A DNA stretch of 64,000 nucleotides, from positions 2,914,001-2,978,000 of the forward strand of contig NZ_CP119779.1 in the NCBI RefSeq assembly GCF_029338195.1, written 5' to 3'. Within the stretch, counting starts at the first letter, position 1, and each line of letters begins with the position of its first letter. The position numbers and the translations under genes are program-made. The DNA is from Haloarcula litorea (GTDB lineage: Archaea > Halobacteriota > Halobacteria > Halobacteriales > Haloarculaceae). Under the pieces are notes generated by a model. It did not search any database, was not told the origin of the DNA, and saw only the letters and a list, made by a program, of their open reading frames with translations. This document shows positions 56,476 through 64,000 of this stretch, in pieces.

Positions 56476-58830
56476 CTACAGGTCCTCGCCCAGCGCCGAC
56501 AGCGTCGCGTCGAGGACGGCGTCGCGCTCGCCCGCCAGGAAGCGGACGGAGCCGTTCCGGACGCTCCGGGTCGCGACGCCGCCCTCTGGGACGGCGTCGG
56601 CGACCGCCTCGGTCAGCTCGTGGAGGTCCACGTCCGCGTCGGTCCGGACGTACAGCGTGTCCGTCGCGACGCCGACTACGGCGTCGACCTCGTCGCGGAT
56701 CGAGCGGTGGAGCTCGTCCAGCAGGAGCGCCTCCGGCGGGAACTCGTACTGGTGGGTGTAGGCGTCGGTGTCCAGCACGGCGATCTCGTGGTCAGCGACG
56801 GTCTCGTGGTCGAGGTTGGCCTCCGCCGTCGCCACCTCCGTGTCGGTCTTCTCTCGGAACTGCTCGGCGACGTGGCCGGCCAGCCCGCCCACGTCCTCCT
56901 CGTCGTCGCCGAACACGAGGTCGGTGATGAGCTCGCGCTTGTCCTCGTAGGACTGGTAGTGGGCCTCCAGCGCGACGGCCTCGCGCAGTTGCGTGACCGC
57001 CTCGTCGTCGTAGCCGGCCTCGCTCGCGGCCTCGCCGTAGGCCTCGGGCGTGTCCTCCCAGAAGCTCACCGCCGGCAGGTGGCCCAGGTCGGCGCGCACG
57101 TCGTCGTTGACGTGTGCGGCGACGTTGGCGGCCAGCGCCGTCGCGGTGGTGTCGGGGGCCTCGGCGACGCTCGGGGAGACGACGGCGTCGACCGCGTCGA
57201 CGACCTCGTCGTCCACGTCCACGTCGTCGACGACGACCGTCGGCGCGCCGTAGACGTCCAGCAGGTCGAAGCCGTCGAGGCTCTCGCGAGTGCCGCCCGC
57301 GGCGACGAAGACGAACAGGGGGAGCTGTTCGTCGTGGCGCGCGCGGTTGTCCAGCATCGTCGTCGTGTCGTTGGTGGCGTCGTCCATGTCGTAGACGCCG
57401 CCCTCCAGGGGCCGCCGGTCGAAGTAGTGGTACTGCGCGTCCGAGCGGCGGTGCTGATCGGTCACGAGCGGGAGCGTCGCCCGCTCCAGCGCGGCCCCGG
57501 CGAGGTAGCCGTCGGCCGTGTTGGCGTGCCGGACGATGACGGGGCGGTCGGTGAGGACCGCCTTCCGGATCTGGGTGGCGGCCTCGACCAGTTCGTCGGA
57601 GAGCGCCTCGACGGCCGGGTCCTCGGCCAGCGGCTCGACGGCGTCGGGCCGGGCCTCGTCGTCGAGTGCGTCTGCGAGGCGCTGTTCGACCTCGTCGGCC
57701 TCCTCGTCGTCGAGGACGTCGAGGGCCTCCGTCTCGATCTGGAGTTCGCCGCGGCGGCGGCGCACCTCGCCGTCGAGGCGGACGAAGTCGCCCTCCTCGA
57801 CGTCTGGGTAGGCGCGGACGCCCGCCTCGACGAACGCGGCACAGTCGACGCTCCCCGTCTCGTCTTTGAGTTCGAACACCGTCGGCCCGGAGGTCTGTCG
57901 GACGCCGACGACCTCGCCCTCGAGGCGGACGTCCGCCTCCTCGCGGTCGGCCAGCGAGGCGATCGTGACGCGCTCGGGGGCGTCCGTCTCCGCCTCTTCG
58001 GCCGCGTCCGCGTCGGGGGACGGCTCGTCGCTGGACTGCTCGACGACCGCCGCACCGCCGTCGGTCGTGGAGCCGGCCCCCGTCGTGGTGCCGACGCTCC
58101 CGCCCGCACCGTCGACCCGGTCCGCGTCGCCGGCCTGACTCACCGCGCCGGCGGTGGTCCCGCTCTCGTCGGTCGCGTCGGTGGCCTGCGCGTCGGGGTC
58201 GGCGGCCGTCCTGCTGGCGTCGTCGTCCGCGGCGGCTTCCTCGCGGCCGGCGGTGTCGTCCTGCTGGCCGGCGGCGCTGACCGCGCCCTCGTCGCCGCTC
58301 GGGTCCGCCGCGACCTCGGCGTCGGGGTCGGCGGCCGTCCTGCTCTCGGAGCCGGCGTCGGCCGCCGACTCGTCGGGGGACCCGGTGGACTCCCGGCCCC
58401 CGTCAGCGTTTCCCGAGGCGTCGGCCTCGGCGGCCGCCTCCTCGTCGTCCCGCAGCGTCGAGTGACCCACGTCGGGGTCGTCGATCAGGACGCCGCGGAA
58501 CTCGTCTTCGGACTGGCGGATCGACCAGCCGAGGTCGATGTTGCCGTTGTCGCGGACGTTCTTCACCTGGACGTAGACGGTGTCGCCGGAGTCCCAGTCC
58601 AGGGAGTCGAGTCGCTGGTCCAGTTCGCTCCGGTGGAGGAGCCCCGTGACCGAGTCGCCGATGTCGACGAAGACGCCGAACTCGGCGAAGCCGTCGACGC
58701 TGCCCTCGTAGTAGCGGTCGACCGTCAGTTGATTCGGATTGTCGCCTCGGAACTCGAACACGGCGTCCTCCTCGTGGAGGTCACAGATCCGCCCCTCGAC
58801 GGACGTGCCGCAGATGATACACGAACCCAT
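56476..58830 (-). CDS. Archaeal RecJ-like DHH protein with zinc finger, S1 and OB domains
   Basis: 784 residues. Order: a zinc knuckle CIIC...ICDLH (4-19), an S1 RNA-binding domain (about 35-105, YYEGSVDGFAEFGVFVDI), a long acidic linker (about 115-300), an OB-fold (about 305-390), and a DHH-like region (about 425-784). The DHH motifs are degenerate: RHANTADGYLAG for the first metal motif and VVVDDVDVDDE in place of DHH. This is the archaea-specific RecJ-like group (COG1107). It may bind RNA/DNA rather than cut it. A TATA-like element (minus-strand TTTTAG) lies 24-30 bases upstream. Confidence 0.8.
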   Translation of the reverse strand: MGSCIICGTSVEGRICDLHEEDAVFEFRGDNPNQLTVDRYYEGSVDGFAEFGVFVDIGDSVTGLLHRSELDQRLDSLDWDSGDTVYVQVKNVRDNGNIDLGWSIRQSEDEFRGVLIDDPDVGHSTLRDDEEAAAEADASGNADGGRESTGSPDESAADAGSESRTAADPDAEVAADPSGDEGAVSAAGQQDDTAGREEAAADDDASRTAADPDAQATDATDESGTTAGAVSQAGDADRVDGAGGSVGTTTGAGSTTDGGAAVVEQSSDEPSPDADAAEEAETDAPERVTIASLADREEADVRLEGEVVGVRQTSGPTVFELKDETGSVDCAAFVEAGVRAYPDVEEGDFVRLDGEVRRRRGELQIETEALDVLDDEEADEVEQRLADALDDEARPDAVEPLAEDPAVEALSDELVEAATQIRKAVLTDRPVIVRHANTADGYLAGAALERATLPLVTDQHRRSDAQYHYFDRRPLEGGVYDMDDATNDTTTMLDNRARHDEQLPLFVFVAAGGTRESLDGFDLLDVYGAPTVVVDDVDVDDEVVDAVDAVVSPSVAEAPDTTATALAANVAAHVNDDVRADLGHLPAVSFWEDTPEAYGEAASEAGYDDEAVTQLREAVALEAHYQSYEDKRELITDLVFGDDEEDVGGLAGHVAEQFREKTDTEVATAEANLDHETVADHEIAVLDTDAYTHQYEFPPEALLLDELHRSIRDEVDAVVGVATDTLYVRTDADVDLHELTEAVADAVPEGGVATRSVRNGSVRFLAGERDAVLDATLSALGEDL
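58190..58344. repeat. 26-bp direct repeat in the linker of the RecJ-like gene
   Basis: Two identical 26-bp copies (58190-58215 and 58319-58344) coding for the repeated SRTAADPDA in the acidic linker. They suggest recent duplication or slippage in low-complexity sequence; the linker length probably varies among relatives. Confidence 0.6.
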
Positions 58831-58905
58831 TACGCGGCAAGAGCGGTTCGCGCCTAAAACTGTTGTCGAATTACGCGCGCCGGTCGGGACGTGTCCGACG
58901 CCCCT

Positions 58906-59169
58906 TCACTCGAACACGCCGCTCTCCGACTCCAGCGCTTCGAGGCCGCTCGCGACCGCCCGCGCCTGTTCGGGGAACAGCGCGACCTCCACCTCGCTGC
59001 CGTCCTCGTCCTCGAAGGCGAGTTTCACGCGCTTGTCGCCGTACTCGCGCACGTCGACGCCCTCGACGTCGTACAGCTTCACCGTCGCCGTCTTGTTCGA
59101 GGGGCCGACGTGTTTGAACGCGCCGTCTTTCAGTTCCAGCATCAGGTCGTCGATGTCGAGACTGAGCAT
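58906..59169 (-). CDS. Conserved haloarchaeal protein, 87 aa
   Basis: 87 residues. Alternating beta-strands: SLDIDDLMLELKDGAFKHVG, TATVKLYDVEGVDV, DKRVKLAFEDEDG, ending in a helix EQARAVASGLEALESESG. It looks like a small beta-barrel or PH-like fold. No known domain recognised. It lies 75 bases upstream of the RecJ-like gene (whose own promoter lies between) and 69 bases downstream of the... rightward neighbour region; same strand as its flanking genes. Function unknown. Confidence 0.65.
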   Translation of the reverse strand: MLSLDIDDLMLELKDGAFKHVGPSNKTATVKLYDVEGVDVREYGDKRVKLAFEDEDGSEVEVALFPEQARAVASGLEALESESGVFE

Positions 59170-59215
59170 ACGGGCGAGTCGACGGGCCGAGGGGGCAAAA
59201 GCGTCGGCGGCCGTG

Positions 59216-59836
59216 TCAGCCGGCGAGGGTCAGCAGCGCGTCGACCCCGCGGAAGCCGTAGCCGAAGACGATCGCGACCGGGAGCGCGGCGACCGCGGCC
59301 GCGACGCCGAGCCTGAGTTCGTGTATCACGGCGGTCCCGACGACGTACAGCGCCGCGCCCCACGCGGTGACGACGACGCGCAGCTCTGGCGATGGCAGGC
59401 CCGCCAGCACGCAGGGAGCCATCGCGTAACAGAGGACCTGGACCGTCTCGCTGATGCCGCCGCGGTCGGGCGCGACGGGAATCAGCAGGACCGTCTGGAG
59501 CGCCGCCGAGAGGTGGACCGTCGCCGGCGTGACGAAGACGACGATGCCCAGGAGCGCGAGAGCGGCGATCCCCGGCGAGAACCCCCCGATGGCCGGGTAG
59601 GCGAACGGGCCCGTCGAGACCAGCCCCCGCTCTGCGAGTTCGACGACGGCGAACCGGCCCAGCTCCTCGACGAGGACGACCAGCGCCGCGAAGACGAGCC
59701 CGGGAGCCTGGTCGCCCGGCGCGACGCCGGTCCGGAAGAACCGCCGGGGTCGGACGAGCACCTCCGCCCACGCGCGGAGGACGGCGACCGGTCCCCTGTC
59801 GCGCCCGCCAGTCGGGTTCTCGACCCACTGAGTCAC
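59216..59836 (-). CDS. Yip1 family membrane protein
   Basis: 206 residues. The N-terminus (VLRAWAEVLVRPRRFFRTGVAPGDQAPG) is the Yip1-domain entry (family signature: (W/L)xxxLxxPxxFF), followed by about five membrane helices. Conserved SETVQVLCYAMAPCVLAGLP is a typical internal Yip1 segment. Haloarchaeal Yip1 proteins have no known function. Same strand as its neighbours on both sides. Confidence 0.8.
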   Translation of the reverse strand: MTQWVENPTGGRDRGPVAVLRAWAEVLVRPRRFFRTGVAPGDQAPGLVFAALVVLVEELGRFAVVELAERGLVSTGPFAYPAIGGFSPGIAALALLGIVVFVTPATVHLSAALQTVLLIPVAPDRGGISETVQVLCYAMAPCVLAGLPSPELRVVVTAWGAALYVVGTAVIHELRLGVAAAVAALPVAIVFGYGFRGVDALLTLAG

Positions 59837-59908
59837 GGTGGGGTGTCGGGGCGCGGCAGGTAAGTCGGTTGCGAGTTCGGGTCCGGCGACGGGGCGGGAC
59901 CGCTCCCG

Positions 59909-60487
59909 TCAGTCGTCGGCACCGACGTTCTGCGCGGCCTCGAAGCACTGCGGGTCGGGTTCGATGTTGGCGTACTTCACCGCCTCCTCGCCCAGCGTCG
60001 CCACGCGCTCCTCTGTGCCCTCGTCGACGAAGGCACCGTCCTCGATCTCGTTTCTGGCCTTCGGGATCGCGGCCTGGTGGGGGATGACCCAAGAGCCGAG
60101 CGCCCGACAGACCGCCCGGAGGTGGTCCAACGCGGTGATCGGGAAGCTCCCCCCGGCGACGGCAAGCAGCCCGACGGTCTTGTCCTCGAACTCGTCGAAC
60201 CCGCAGTAGTCCAGCGCGTTCTTCAGCGGCGAGGCGTACGAACCGTGGTACATCGGCGTCCCCAGCAGGATCGAGTCGGCGTCCCGGACGGCCGCAGTGA
60301 ACGCCGGTGCGTCGCCCGCGTCCCGGTGGTCCGCGTCGAAGACCGGCAGGTCGTACTCACGGAGGTCGAGCAGTTCGGAACTCGCGCCGTGGGATTCCGC
60401 CTCGTCGAGTGCCCGTCGGACGCCCACGCGGGTATAGCTCCCGTCCCGCAGACTCCCGACGATCCCGACGACGTGTGGTGGTGCCAT
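59909..60487 (-). CDS. NADPH-dependent FMN reductase
   Basis: 192 residues. FMN-binding start VGIVGSLRDGSYTRVGVRRA (P-loop-like GSLRxxSxxR), followed by LLGTPMYHGSYASPLKNALD with the conserved PxYhGSxxxxLKNxLD pattern, and KTVGLLAVAGGSFP. It reduces FMN, quinones or azo-type compounds with NADPH, and serves in redox and oxidative-stress defence. Same strand as mutY next to it (75 bases apart). Confidence 0.88.
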   Translation of the reverse strand: MAPPHVVGIVGSLRDGSYTRVGVRRALDEAESHGASSELLDLREYDLPVFDADHRDAGDAPAFTAAVRDADSILLGTPMYHGSYASPLKNALDYCGFDEFEDKTVGLLAVAGGSFPITALDHLRAVCRALGSWVIPHQAAIPKARNEIEDGAFVDEGTEERVATLGEEAVKYANIEPDPQCFEAAQNVGADD

Positions 60488-60562
60488 ACGCCCTCGAAGG
60501 CGTGCCGACCGTTTAGACCCGGCGGAACGGGCCGCACTCGGGGCCCGTCGGCTCTCGGGCCG

Positions 60563-61498
60563 CTACCGCGCCAGCGCGACCACCGTCTCCCCCTCGCGCT
60601 CCTCGACGGCGACCAGTCCGTCGTCTCGGAGATCGCCGACGAGGTCCCGGAGCCACTCGCGGCCGTGGTCGCCGTCGGGGGCGTAGTCGACGCGCACGCG
60701 CGGACCGAGGTCGTCGAGGGACAGCTCGTCGTACTCGCCGAGGACGTTGACGACGCGACCCCGCATCTGTCGTCGGCTCCCCTCGAAGTCGGGCTGTTCG
60801 GGCACGTCCGGCGCGGTGAAGTCGCCCGTCTCGTAGGCGTGACACCACTCCCGCCACGGGCACCCCGCGCCGTCACAGGCCGGCGTCTTCGTGCAGGCGA
60901 CGCCGCCCAGTTCCATGACGGCGTTGTTCCAGACGCGGGACTCGCCGTCGGGCATAAGTCGCTGTGCGGCCGCCTCGAAGGCAGCGTCGTTGTCGGGCAC
61001 GTCGAAGGCGCGGTGCAGCACCCGCTTGACGTTGGTGTCGACGACGGCGTCGCCGTTGTCGAACGCGAACGAGGCGACGGCGTTGGCGGTGTAGGGGCCG
61101 ACCCCCATCAGCTCCGAGAGGCCGTCCGGGTCCCGGGGCCACTCGCCGTCGCGCTCGTGGACCACCTGGGTCGCGGCCTCGTGGAGGTACTTCGCGCGGT
61201 TGTTGTACCCCAGCGAGTGTGCGGTCCAGAACCCGACCACGTCGGCGCGGTCGGCGGCCGCGAGGTCCGCGGCGGTCGGCCAGCGGTCGAGGAAGTCCAC
61301 CCAGGCGTCGACGACCCGTTCCAGCTGTGTCTGCTGGCTCATCACCTCGGAGACGAGGATCTCGTAGGGGTCCTCGGTCCGTCGCCACGGGAACTCCCGG
61401 TGGTCGCTCTCGTACCACTCGATCAGCGCCCGCTGGACCGCGCTCGGGTCCTCGGGGATCGCACCGTCGCCGTCGGTCGTACCCGCCTCGTCGCTCAT
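60563..61498 (-). CDS. mutY: A/G-specific adenine DNA glycosylase MutY
   Basis: 311 residues. HhH-GPD glycosylase: LVSEVMSQQTQLERV with catalytic Glu51, the hairpin GVGPYTANAVASFAF (133-147) and Asp154 in VVDTNVKRVLHR. Fe-S ligands Cys202, Cys208, Cys213, Cys219. Spacing is C-x5-C-x4-C-x5-C, unlike the bacterial C-x6-C-x2-C-x5-C. The C-terminal part (about 230-311) is a short winged-helix-like region, not the NUDIX-type domain that recognises 8-oxoG in bacterial MutY. Removes adenine mispaired with 8-oxoguanine. Confidence 0.92.
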   Translation of the reverse strand: MSDEAGTTDGDGAIPEDPSAVQRALIEWYESDHREFPWRRTEDPYEILVSEVMSQQTQLERVVDAWVDFLDRWPTAADLAAADRADVVGFWTAHSLGYNNRAKYLHEAATQVVHERDGEWPRDPDGLSELMGVGPYTANAVASFAFDNGDAVVDTNVKRVLHRAFDVPDNDAAFEAAAQRLMPDGESRVWNNAVMELGGVACTKTPACDGAGCPWREWCHAYETGDFTAPDVPEQPDFEGSRRQMRGRVVNVLGEYDELSLDDLGPRVRVDYAPDGDHGREWLRDLVGDLRDDGLVAVEEREGETVVALAR

Positions 61499-61543
61499 CG
61501 GAACTGCGTTCGGCCCGGGTGCGCTTGTGGGTGGCGGTCCCGG

Positions 61544-63457
61544 TCAGGCGTCGTCGGCCCGTCCCCACTCGAACGCGTCCGTCTCCGTGTCCGCGTCCCC
61601 GGACTCGCTCACGTCCGCGAAGACGAACATCGCACCGCCCTCGTAGGTCGCGTCGAGGTAGCACCGCCAGCCGTGGGCCTCGGCGACGGAGTCGACGATA
61701 GAGAGCCCGAGGCCGGTCCCGTCGTCGCTGGTCGTGTGCCCGTAGTCGAAGACCTCGTCGATCTCCTCCGTCGGGACGCCGGGGCCGTCGTCGGCGACGT
61801 AGAAGCCGTCGGCCAGCGTCCCGACCTCGACGGTGACGCCGCCGGCGTGGTCGACGGCGTCGTCGGAGGCTGCCCGCTCCTCCGTGGAGCCGTGTTCGAC
61901 GCTGTTGCGAAAGAGGTTCTCGAAGGCCCGGAGCAGGCGGGAGCGGTCGGCCTCGACGGTCCGGTCCCCCGTGACCGCGAGCGTGGCGTCGCCGCTGTCG
62001 ACGTGGTCCCAGGCCTCGCGGGCGACGGACTCGACGGAGACCCGTTCGGTCTCCCGGGCGGCCTCGGCCTCCCGCGTCAGGGTGAGGACGTCGTCGATGA
62101 TCGCCTCGATGCGGTCGTGAGCCCGTGCGAGTTTCTGGACGTGGTCCCGGAGATCGGCGTCGTCGTCGAGCCCGTCCAGACGGGCCGCGAGCAGTTCCGT
62201 GTGGCCGCGAGCGACCGCCAGGGGGTTCCTGATGTCGTGGGAGAGCGTCGACGCGAACTGGTCGAGCCGGCGGTTCTGTCGCTCCAGTTCCGCCTTGGAC
62301 CGTTCGGCCACCTCGCGCGCCTCGTGTGCGCCCTCCACCTGTGCGCGCAGCGCGTCCCGCGTCTCGGCCAGCGCCGCCGCCAGCCGGCCGAACTCGTCTG
62401 TCCGGTCCGTCGAGAGGTCGGTCTCGAACGCCCCCGACCCCAGGTCGGTCACCCGGTCCCGGAGGTGAGCAGCGGGACGAACCGCGGCCCGATGGACGGC
62501 GACGCCGGCGACGGTCAGCGAACACAGCGTCACGGCGACGACGAGCCCGAGCGTCAGTCCGAAGACGCCGGCGGGCCGGGCGACGCCTCCGCGATCGGTG
62601 GCGGTGACGACGGTCCAGTCCGTTCCGTCGACCGGCGCGTACGCGACGCGTCGGCCGCCGTCGGTCCGGACCGTCCCGGGGCCGTCCGCGTCGAGGCGGT
62701 TCGCACCGACGAGTCGGCCGACGCCCCCGCGTGCCGGATCGAAGACCGGATCGCCCGACGATCCGACGACGGCCGTCGTCGTCCCCGGCCCGCCGAGCCG
62801 GGTCGGGTCGAACTGCCCGACCAGGACGACGACACCTCCGCCGTCCGGGACCGGACTGGCGAACACCAGCGTCTCGTTCCCGGCGTGGTCGTAGCCGCTC
62901 CGCGTGGTCACGACGGACTGTGCGGGGCCGTCGCTGGCGGCTCCGACGGCGCGCTGCCAGGCGGAACGAGCGGTCGCGAGCGACGACCCCCGAACGGGCT
63001 CGTCCGTGCTCGCCGCGACGGTCCCGCCGCCGTCGTCCGTCCGGACGTAGTAGACGCCGGCGACGCTGTCCGTCGCCCGCGTCGAGACGCCGGTCAGGTA
63101 CCGCTGTGCGCTCGTGGCGTTGCCGTCGGCGATCGGTCCCGCGGCCGAGAGCAGTCGGGTCTGTGCGGCCAGGCCGGCGCGCCAGTCGCCGACGCTCTCG
63201 GCCCGGACGGACGCCGCGGTGTCGAGGGACCCGTCGGAGGCGACCGCGCCGACCCCGTAGACGTACCCGCCGGCCGCGGTGAGAACCGTCAACAGCGCGA
63301 CCGCGGCCAGTGTGACGGCGACGGTCCGCGGGAAGTCGCGACTGATAACGCGGGGCAGCACCGATCGCGGACGACCGGGGGGCTCGCCGTCGGCGGACGA
63401 CGCCCCCCGCGCGGCCCGACGGCTCGAACTACGGTCCTCGTCGCCCCGTTCGCTCAT
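61544..63457 (-). CDS. Membrane sensor histidine kinase (dCache-like sensor, HAMP)
   Basis: 637 residues. A cytoplasmic N-terminal tail, membrane helix 1 (about 45-66), an external sensor (about 67-295), membrane helix 2 (about 297-321), HAMP (about 322-375), a coiled coil, then HisKA with FASTLSHDIRNPLAVARGHT (His407), N-box region FENLFRNSVEHGS, G1 DDGPGVPTEE, and G2 DDGTGLGLSIVDSVA. The sensor is probably a Cache/PAS-like periplasmic fold that binds a small molecule. No response regulator is adjacent. The start at 63457 is preceded by GGGAGG, a possible ribosome binding site. Confidence 0.85.
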   Translation of the reverse strand: MSERGDEDRSSSRRAARGASSADGEPPGRPRSVLPRVISRDFPRTVAVTLAAVALLTVLTAAGGYVYGVGAVASDGSLDTAASVRAESVGDWRAGLAAQTRLLSAAGPIADGNATSAQRYLTGVSTRATDSVAGVYYVRTDDGGGTVAASTDEPVRGSSLATARSAWQRAVGAASDGPAQSVVTTRSGYDHAGNETLVFASPVPDGGGVVVLVGQFDPTRLGGPGTTTAVVGSSGDPVFDPARGGVGRLVGANRLDADGPGTVRTDGGRRVAYAPVDGTDWTVVTATDRGGVARPAGVFGLTLGLVVAVTLCSLTVAGVAVHRAAVRPAAHLRDRVTDLGSGAFETDLSTDRTDEFGRLAAALAETRDALRAQVEGAHEAREVAERSKAELERQNRRLDQFASTLSHDIRNPLAVARGHTELLAARLDGLDDDADLRDHVQKLARAHDRIEAIIDDVLTLTREAEAARETERVSVESVAREAWDHVDSGDATLAVTGDRTVEADRSRLLRAFENLFRNSVEHGSTEERAASDDAVDHAGGVTVEVGTLADGFYVADDGPGVPTEEIDEVFDYGHTTSDDGTGLGLSIVDSVAEAHGWRCYLDATYEGGAMFVFADVSESGDADTETDAFEWGRADDA

Positions 63458-63638
63458 ACGCCTCCCGTCACGGATCGACCACCTGTCGCGCGCTCCTGCG
63501 GTAGTGATTCGTTATCAATCTTAAAATTTGTCATACGAGTGTCCGGTGAACCGATCGACAGGTGTCGCGCGACCCCGCTGTGGGCCTCACCGACCCCGAG
63601 TCGGAACACGTTTCCCCGTCCTCGGCCTCGGGTCGGAC

Positions 63639-63971
63639 ATGAGTCTCGACGACCTCCAATCGGCTGTCGAGGAGGAGTACGCCGCGCTGGGCGACGAACA
63701 GGCGGTCGCGCTCGACCGCGAGACCCGCAACGAACTGGCGATGCTGTCGGTGGCCCTGGACCCGGAGGACACCGACGAACTCGTCCGTCGGGCCGTCCAC
63801 GCGTTCTTCCAGTCGGTCGTCGACCGCGGGACGCTTGACTTCCACCTCCGGTCGGGGTACGACTGTACCTACGACGAGTACCTCTCAGGGATGACCTTCG
63901 ACGAGATGACCGGTGGCGACCAGTTCCCCCAGCAGCAGGGCGACCCCGACGACCGCCGCTACCAGTTCTAG
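63639..63971 (+). CDS. Conserved haloarchaeal hypothetical protein, 110 aa
   Basis: 110 residues from the ATG at 63639. Helix-rich: LQSAVEEEYAALGDEQAVAL followed by ETRNELAMLSVAL and DELVRRAVHAFFQSVVDRG, ending in a polar tail with DFHLRSGYDCTYDEYLSG. The pattern resembles ribbon-helix-helix or metal-sensing small proteins found in haloarchaea, but no motif is decisive. Function is not recognised. Its upstream region (63458-63638) contains an AT-rich patch near 63512-63530, probably the promoter of the divergent histidine kinase. Confidence 0.65.
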   Translation: MSLDDLQSAVEEEYAALGDEQAVALDRETRNELAMLSVALDPEDTDELVRRAVHAFFQSVVDRGTLDFHLRSGYDCTYDEYLSGMTFDEMTGGDQFPQQQGDPDDRRYQF

Positions 63972-64000
63972 AGCAGGAGCGCGGCCGTGACGAGGGTCGC
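63968..64000 (-). CDS. C-terminal end of a membrane protein (partial)
   Basis: The last 33 bases read leftwards as ATLVTAALLL then TAG (stop at 63968-63970). The hydrophobic tail is consistent with the C-terminus of an integral membrane protein whose gene continues beyond the window. Tail-to-tail overlap of 4 bases with the 110-aa gene. Only ten residues are seen. Confidence 0.3.
   Translation of the reverse strand, partial: ATLVTAALLL

Noticed and set aside
58845-58860. GCGCCTAAAACTG near the start of the RecJ-like gene as an iron-type box
   Set aside because: Only one half-site (CCTAAA); the other side is CGCG-rich with no TTTAGG partner. It is better explained as the TATA-like element TTTTAG on the minus strand.
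60077-63838. 1253-codon open frame on the plus strand across three minus-strand genes
   Set aside because: It runs through FMN reductase, mutY and the histidine kinase in antisense, which only a chance lack of stop codons in GC-rich DNA explains.
1-64000. tRNA, rRNA, CRISPR or mobile-element genes
   Set aside because: I looked through the intergenic DNA for cloverleaf-type sequences, regular repeats and transposase-like frames and saw none. A tRNAscan or repeat search could still find something short.

Overview
The window is a chromosomal segment of a halophilic archaeon (class Halobacteria). The evidence is high G+C content with GC-rich third codon positions, very acidic predicted proteins, twin-arginine lipoproteins, TATA boxes about 25-30 bases before leaderless starts, and archaeal markers (Lsm, L37e, Pelota, Rqc2/RqcH, Elp3, fused ADP-forming acetyl-CoA synthetase, DpsA). 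Genus cannot be fixed from the sequence alone. No rRNA, tRNA, CRISPR array, insertion sequence, integrase or prophage gene was seen, so this looks like core chromosome. About 66 protein genes are called, several of them under 60 codons.

Layout. 1-5.5 kb (minus): an iron-type ABC uptake cluster (Tat lipoprotein binding protein, 12-TM permease) flanked by a reversibly-glycosylated-polypeptide-like protein and a GT39-like membrane protein. TTTAGG-N4-CCTAAA operators resembling DtxR/IdeR iron boxes lie before the first two units. 5.7-9.9 kb (plus): SDR ketoreductase, acyl-CoA carboxylase beta subunit, then a thiolase plus OB-fold subunit pair, pointing to acyl-CoA/polyhydroxyalkanoate metabolism. 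9.9-12.9 kb: two paralogous small putative regulators, a conserved haloarchaeal protein, a 53-aa protein directly behind another iron-type box, DpsA ferritin with a degenerate box, and an unknown protein. 13-16.2 kb: ADP-forming acyl-CoA/acetyl-CoA synthetase plus a BioD-like/DRTGG protein. 16.5-20.6 kb (minus): a four-gene biotin operon, bioB-bioU-bioF-bioD, without bioA. 20.7-22.1 kb: cytochrome oxidase subunit II and a DUF420 protein.

22-31.5 kb: GNAT, purF, overlapping lsm-rpl37e, an M42 peptidase, a zincin, a GbsR-type regulator divergent from an ABC exporter (one ATPase, two permeases) with a strong palindromic operator, and small conserved proteins. 31.7-41.3 kb: Dna2-like nuclease-helicase, a 34-aa zinc microprotein, a PH-domain membrane protein pair, beta-carbonic anhydrase, Lhr-type helicase, and a membrane-tethered winged-helix protein. 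41.3-48.5 kb: an unusual intergenic region (18-bp palindrome, G-quadruplex-type tracts), an MBL hydrolase, a GAF histidine kinase, then Pelota and RqcH bracketing two DUF4013 membrane proteins. 48.5-64 kb: lipoprotein, amine-oxidase-like flavoprotein, MBL hydrolase, Elp3, Na+/H+ antiporter, universal stress protein, cupin, an archaeal RecJ-like S1/OB/DHH protein, Yip1 protein, FMN reductase, MutY, a large membrane histidine kinase and two terminal genes.

The most notable items are the inferred iron regulon that includes sugar-active genes, the BioU-type biotin route, the thiolase with Ser in place of the nucleophilic Cys, the unreported-looking small proteins, and the operator/G4 structures in intergenic DNA.
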